NCBI GenBank assembly: GCA_024138025.1
Contig: JAMXBD010001252.1
Location: forward strand, 248,001 to 312,000
Origin: Combretum micranthum
Lineage: Eukaryota > Streptophyta > Magnoliopsida > Myrtales > Combretaceae
DNA length: 64,000 nt
Direction of reading: 5' to 3'
The position numbers were made by a program, and so were the translations under genes. This document shows positions 59,831 through 64,000 of this stretch, piece after piece (the stretch's first letter is position 1; each line of letters opens with the position of its first letter). The notes under the pieces are model-generated. The model saw nothing but the letters and a program-made list of their open reading frames with translations. It ran no database searches and was not told where the DNA came from.

Positions 59831-62800
59831 CTATTAATTGACCCACCAGGAGCTTTAAGGACTACATGCCTACAATTGGCCTCTTTGAAATGTTAATTTC
59901 ATGAATAAAAGAAGATAAAAAGCTTAATAAAGACATTTCGATGAGCTATAAGAGATTTTGATGAAGAATTGGGCGAAGTGAAGATTCATAACATGTATGA
60001 CCTTCTGCACAAGTTGTGCAGAATAATGATGTAAGAAGTGAAATACAACTAATAAACAATTTTAAAGTGCACAATGAGCTACACAAGCCATGCATCATGC
60101 ATGTGAAGCAGCTAGTAAGTGATCAAAAGTGTTTAGGAACCTACACGAGCCATGCTTGACGTGCTGCCTCATTTCCACATTATTTCATTAGTTTCAATTC
60201 TATACGACCATATAGGATGGTCGTGTAGTAGATATTTTACTCTTTCCTATAAATAGCCGCCTTATCTCGTCATTTAAGAAATGCATCTTTATTCTTACAA
60301 ACCCTAGAGAGGAAAATAGGTGCTTTAGAATGGAGAAACATAATATTTCATTGAAGATCACCAAACTTCATCTTTAAAGATTGTAGTCAAGAGTTCTTTC
60401 TATTTTTCATTATTCTATCATTATAATCATTCATCTATAGAAAATAAAATTTCTATATCCTAGGTCTTGAGAAACCCAAGCCCTAATGTGTAAGACTCAA
60501 TTGTTTCATTAATGGAAGTTTATGCTCTCTTGAATCTATTCATAGGTTTGATTGTTCTTTGATTTAGTATGTGCACAGTATTATATCTTGTATAATTCTT
60601 TTTAATTAGGTCGAAAGATCAATTGATAAGATACATATAACATGAATAGAGATGTTTGAATGTGGATCTAGACGTAGACTATATAAATTTCTACATAAAG
60701 AATTAATCTTTGTTAGGAATCTTGAATTATAATGCACATCTGTGTGTAATTAATGATAAAAGACATTTCCATTAATCACGGAGGGCTGGTAATTAATATT
60801 CTTCAAAGAGACGTTAATTAAATATGGAGTTCCTGTAGTTCAAGAAGCTAAATGGACCATTAAATGATATTTTATGGAAGGAATTTAAGATTCGTGGTGA
60901 ATCAAGATCAAGGATATGTCTTGTGATTGATACTTTTAGAGGCTGACACTCGTTTGCTAGGAATACTTAATTAATTAATTACATAGATATATTAGTATTA
61001 ATCAGCTCATACTAGTTAGATAGTAGGAATTGGGTAACTACTAGTAATTACAGGTCCTAGTGGAACAACCCCTATGCTTGCACTAGTACTGTAATTGATA
61101 AGTATACTTGTCTAGAGATTAGTTGCAAAATAAGAATAGGGTTTTAAATTTAATTTGATTGATTGTAACTAGTCAAACATCAGTAGCTAAGATGAAAGAT
61201 GCATGAATTGATCAATATAATCTTGTAATGCTTCAATCTAATGTAATTCCTTTACTTCGGCCATTAGATGTTTGTATGCACTTTCAATAGACTGTGCTTG
61301 CAACACCCTCGTAATTTCTTCCCATGTCATTAGCATTGTATTATTCATCATTTTATAATAGCAGCACACCATTCATATGGCCTTTCTCTAATGCACCATT
61401 GCAATTTAACTTTCAATTGCTTGTTGTTTCATCCAACAAAAAAATTGTTCAACTTTAATAGCCTAAGTCTTAAACCCTTCAACACTGGTTTATATTCTCA
61501 TACTATCAATTGGTGACCCAACTTCAACAGTCTTTTCAGCTGTGTTATAACTTTTAAAAACATGTTATACACTAACTGGTGAGTTAAGCATAGCTTCTTT
61601 GTTTTTAATTGTTGTCACAATTCCTTAACTCTTTGAGATTGTTTTTCCTAATATAGATTTTTGTTTTTGTAATGCTTCAGAAAACATCTTAATCTATCCA
61701 TCTTGCTTTTCTGACTACTCCTTTATTGCCTTAAATGGTGTCATCCATCCACTTATACTCCAAAGTTTTTGCCATCAACACCCTTCAAGGCTCTAATACA
61801 ATTGAAATACAAGGATCAATTCAAATTCATATTCAAAACTTGCAATGACACAACAGAAAAAACAAATGGAATAGAACGAATCTTGGATGCAAGCTTGTTT
61901 TTAAAGTTGGGCATATGGATCGTAGCTTGCCAGCCGACCCATTTACCGCTTTTAAAAAGCGAGTTGCAATCAATTTTTTTTTGGGGCCGTTTAAAAGCAA
62001 GCCAAATTGGCCCATCCTATTTAACCTACGAGCCAAAGTGGGCTAGCCTATAACAAGCCAGGTCGACCTATAGGCTAAGCCAAAAAAAAAAAAAAAAAAA
62101 GAGGAAAAGTTTAAAAACGAAAAATAATATAATAAAATTCTTGCATTCAAAGCAACCTTTTCATGCTTTAAAATGTATCGATGATTATTGTCCTAAGGTG
62201 TAATATTCACGTACATGTAAATATATGTGCTCCAATCAGACTAAGCTTGCATGGCCACCTCTACTTGTTTTTGGAAGAAGAATTCTTGTATTTGATTTCT
62301 CATAATTTTTTTTATTTGCATTAATTGATCTATATATATCTGGATGCTCCCACATGAAATGTAAAAGTAATGAGGGTGTGTGTAATAATTCTACCACCTC
62401 ACCAAGTTGGTTACAATTACATTCTTAAAACATGCTTCCTTTCAATATTAATATACCTAGAATTACCCATAAAACAATTATAAACAAAGTTTGTAATATT
62501 ATCCTTGCAACTTTAAATATCTTGTCAATTGATTCTATTTGAAGCAGCTCATTATTACGGTAGAGGCCTCTATTTTGAAACTATTGTCTCAATTATATGA
62601 ACCACTAAAATATTGATCAAGAATACTTTCTTTGTTTTTTTTTTTTTCTATGCTTTCTTCTAATTTAATTTTAAGGCTTCTTAGTCAAGATATTTCTTAT
62701 TTCTAGTACTGAATATATCTTTTAAATTGATACATAAACGGGAATGATAGATTTCGAGAAAAATATGAAAAAAAATAAAGTTTTATATAAAATTTGAAAA

Positions 62801-63246
62801 CTTACAATTTGAACAGGAAATCTTGAAATGATACAAAATATAGAGTTGCTAATAATTGATAAGATGGAATATTCTAGTGAGAGCTTGGAGATAACACAAA
62901 GGTTATTAGAAAGAAAGCTAAAGGGCTAGAGGGTGTTTTCATTTATTTTTCTGGCCGATGATCCTTCTTCTATCTTCGGCCTCTATCTATGTTTCAATAA
63001 GAAATCTTTGTTGTTCATACAGTTGTGTTGTTTTGGAATAAGGAGAATCTACTTTTGATAAAGTAAATCTTATGTTGAGTAAGAAATCTGAAATGTGTCT
63101 CTTTTGTCTTATGTGTCGGTAACTACTTCTTATAATAAAATGTGTTCTGACTCTATTACATAAAAGTTTTTTTTTTTTTTTTTTTCACTTTGCAAGTTTT
63201 GAATAATTTTGAGTCTTTATTCATATTGGGATTCATTAAGGGTTAG
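59831..63246. other. Unassigned stretch, probably old repeats
   Basis: No supported gene. At 60,480-61,100 the style resembles LTR or leader sequence of Tat/Athila-type elements ('cctagtggaacaacccctat' near 61,057), a weak impression only. Around 61,230-61,350 the minus strand has a short frame containing MLMTWEEITRVLQAQSIESA, too short and too isolated to call. A 19-base A run at 62,082-62,100 follows GC-richer sequence from about 61,905 that looks like a small transposon or retroposed piece. The plus-strand ORF at 61,769-62,053 has no recognisable domain. Confidence 0.45.
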
Positions 63247-63555
63247 ATCAATTGCAACAATGGGAAAGCTCCCGGAGAAAGTGCCATGCTTGTTTGGTTG
63301 TTGATGTACCAATTCAGTAGATTGATCACACAATTGATGTCTAGTCCAGCGGCATTGATGTACCGTGGGTTGGCAAAGGCAGTAGACTTGGATAGCAAAG
63401 GAAGGCCATGAACACTAAACTAATTTTGAAAGGACAATGGGTTCTTGTTGGCTTGGAAAGATGCATATGATGATGTTAAAAAGATAACGTATAGACCCAG
63501 ATTACCAGCAACGAAGAAACTGAGGCATGTGAATGCTAAGGAAGAAGAGGACTGA
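63247..63555 (+). pseudogene. Unrecognised protein-coding remnant (last exon?)
   Basis: After a possible acceptor (gggttag), one frame reads ESAMLVWLLMYQFSRLITQL, then SSPAALMYRGLAKAVDLDSK, GRP, a cluster of three stops within seven codons (63,409-63,429), and then in the same frame NGFLLAWKDAYDDVKKITYR, PRLPATKKLR and a Glu-rich C-terminus ending at TGA 63,553. Composition and phase are protein-like, not random AT sequence. I do not recognise the family. The stop cluster suggests a small degraded segment, so this is more likely a pseudogene than a live exon. Confidence 0.45.
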
Positions 63556-64000
63556 GTTTCTTCATGGCAAACTGATAGGAACACACTAAGATGTAATGTG
63601 TAAGGAGTGCAAAACTTCTCAGTAACAATGATATTATTGATATTAAAAATTAAAACCAGAAGGTTGGAATCCTAAGAGAGGATAAACATGGAGGTGTCAC
63701 ATTTTCTTCTTTGGCAGCCCATTAAATATGCTTTCAACAGCATCTTGCTAGAGTTCAAGGACGATAGGATCTAGGTATTGTTTTGAATAGCCGAACGCTC
63801 CTCTGCATCTCCGAATTTGTCAAAATTTAATATTGTTTGCCTTAAACTTACCCACTCCATGAAAAAAATACTTGGGGTGGATCTCTGGTTGATAGCATAG
63901 AAGAACTAGAAAATTTTCTAGGAGAATGCATGTTTTTGAAGCAGATCATGCCCTTCCTAATTGCCTGCTGCCTAATGCCTATTACTATTTAGATTCTCTG
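63556..64000. other. Right window edge, no gene recognised
   Basis: Mixed-composition sequence without a supported ORF or repeat. Confidence 0.45.

Noticed and set aside
60480..61130. Tat/Athila-type LTR
   Set aside because: Only a resemblance of one short segment. No paired LTR, primer site or coding region, so it is kept as an impression and not a feature.
1..64000. A new multi-gene defence or metabolic system
   Set aside because: No cluster of intact unrelated host genes is present. Coding content is transposon remnants, one dead phosphatase and one duplicated coiled-coil gene; the novel signals are structural.

Overview
The window reads as nuclear DNA of a flowering plant, probably a eudicot. 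It has AT-rich spacers, plant-type LTR retrotransposons of both superfamilies (Ty1/Copia and Ty3/Gypsy), a decayed plant clade-D-like PP2C phosphatase and two copies of a plant-type spliced coiled-coil gene. I see no rRNA, tRNA, CRISPR or prokaryotic operon structure. Most of the 64 kb is transposon wreckage; the only near-intact host gene is the coiled-coil gene at 38.9-42.35 kb.

Layout. 1-2.0 kb: 5' part of a minus-strand Copia polyprotein. 4.09-6.12 kb: PP2C pseudogene. 6.36-7.57 kb: AT-rich promoter-type block (copy A) cut off by a 5'-truncated SIRE-like Copia element (7.57-13.5 kb), whose 3' internal region carries an array of about 11 hairpin-forming units. 13.8-19.9 kb: promoter block copy B plus coiled-coil gene copy 1, a pseudogene with several frameshifts, whose last exon is followed by an inverted copy of itself. 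21.3-25.8 kb: a long degenerate Gypsy LTR. 26.7-33.4 kb: rearranged minus-strand Gypsy material in the order pol end, LTR, primer site, gag, LTR end. 33.4-34.6 kb: second copy of the Copia gag seen at the window start, interrupted by a solo LTR (34,598-36,302) with a clean 5-bp target duplication. 36.3-42.35 kb: promoter block copy C and coiled-coil gene copy 2. 44.5-47 kb: MITE-like inverted repeats with a second solo LTR holding a 39-base G run. 47.2-50.4 kb: plus-strand Gypsy LTR fragment fused to a truncated 5' LTR of another Gypsy element (50.4-59.83 kb), which has a primer site, a frameshifted gag-pol, a purine tract and a 2.8-kb 3' LTR. 59.8-64 kb: mostly unassigned, with one unrecognised protein-like fragment at 63.25-63.55 kb.

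History. Blocks A, B and C and the two Copia gag copies are parts of one ancestral unit (Copia gag, PP2C, AT-rich promoter, coiled-coil gene) that was duplicated and then eroded separately. The uninterrupted site at 2,388-2,392 proves the solo LTR insertion at 34.6 kb. A junction with 4-bp microhomology at about 36,315 explains the loss of the PP2C part from copy C.

Most unusual signals. The Gypsy LTR at 50.4-52.2 kb contains a 78-bp cloverleaf-like palindrome cluster (51,243-51,320): three hairpins in direct contact, with identical GATGCA loops but different self-complementary stems, closed by an outer stem. The same constant-linker, variable-stem logic appears in the SIRE-like hairpin array. 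Divergent Gypsy LTRs also share structural hairpins whose sequences differ while the pairing is kept. The inverted duplication of the coiled-coil gene's last exon is a natural candidate hairpin-RNA locus.
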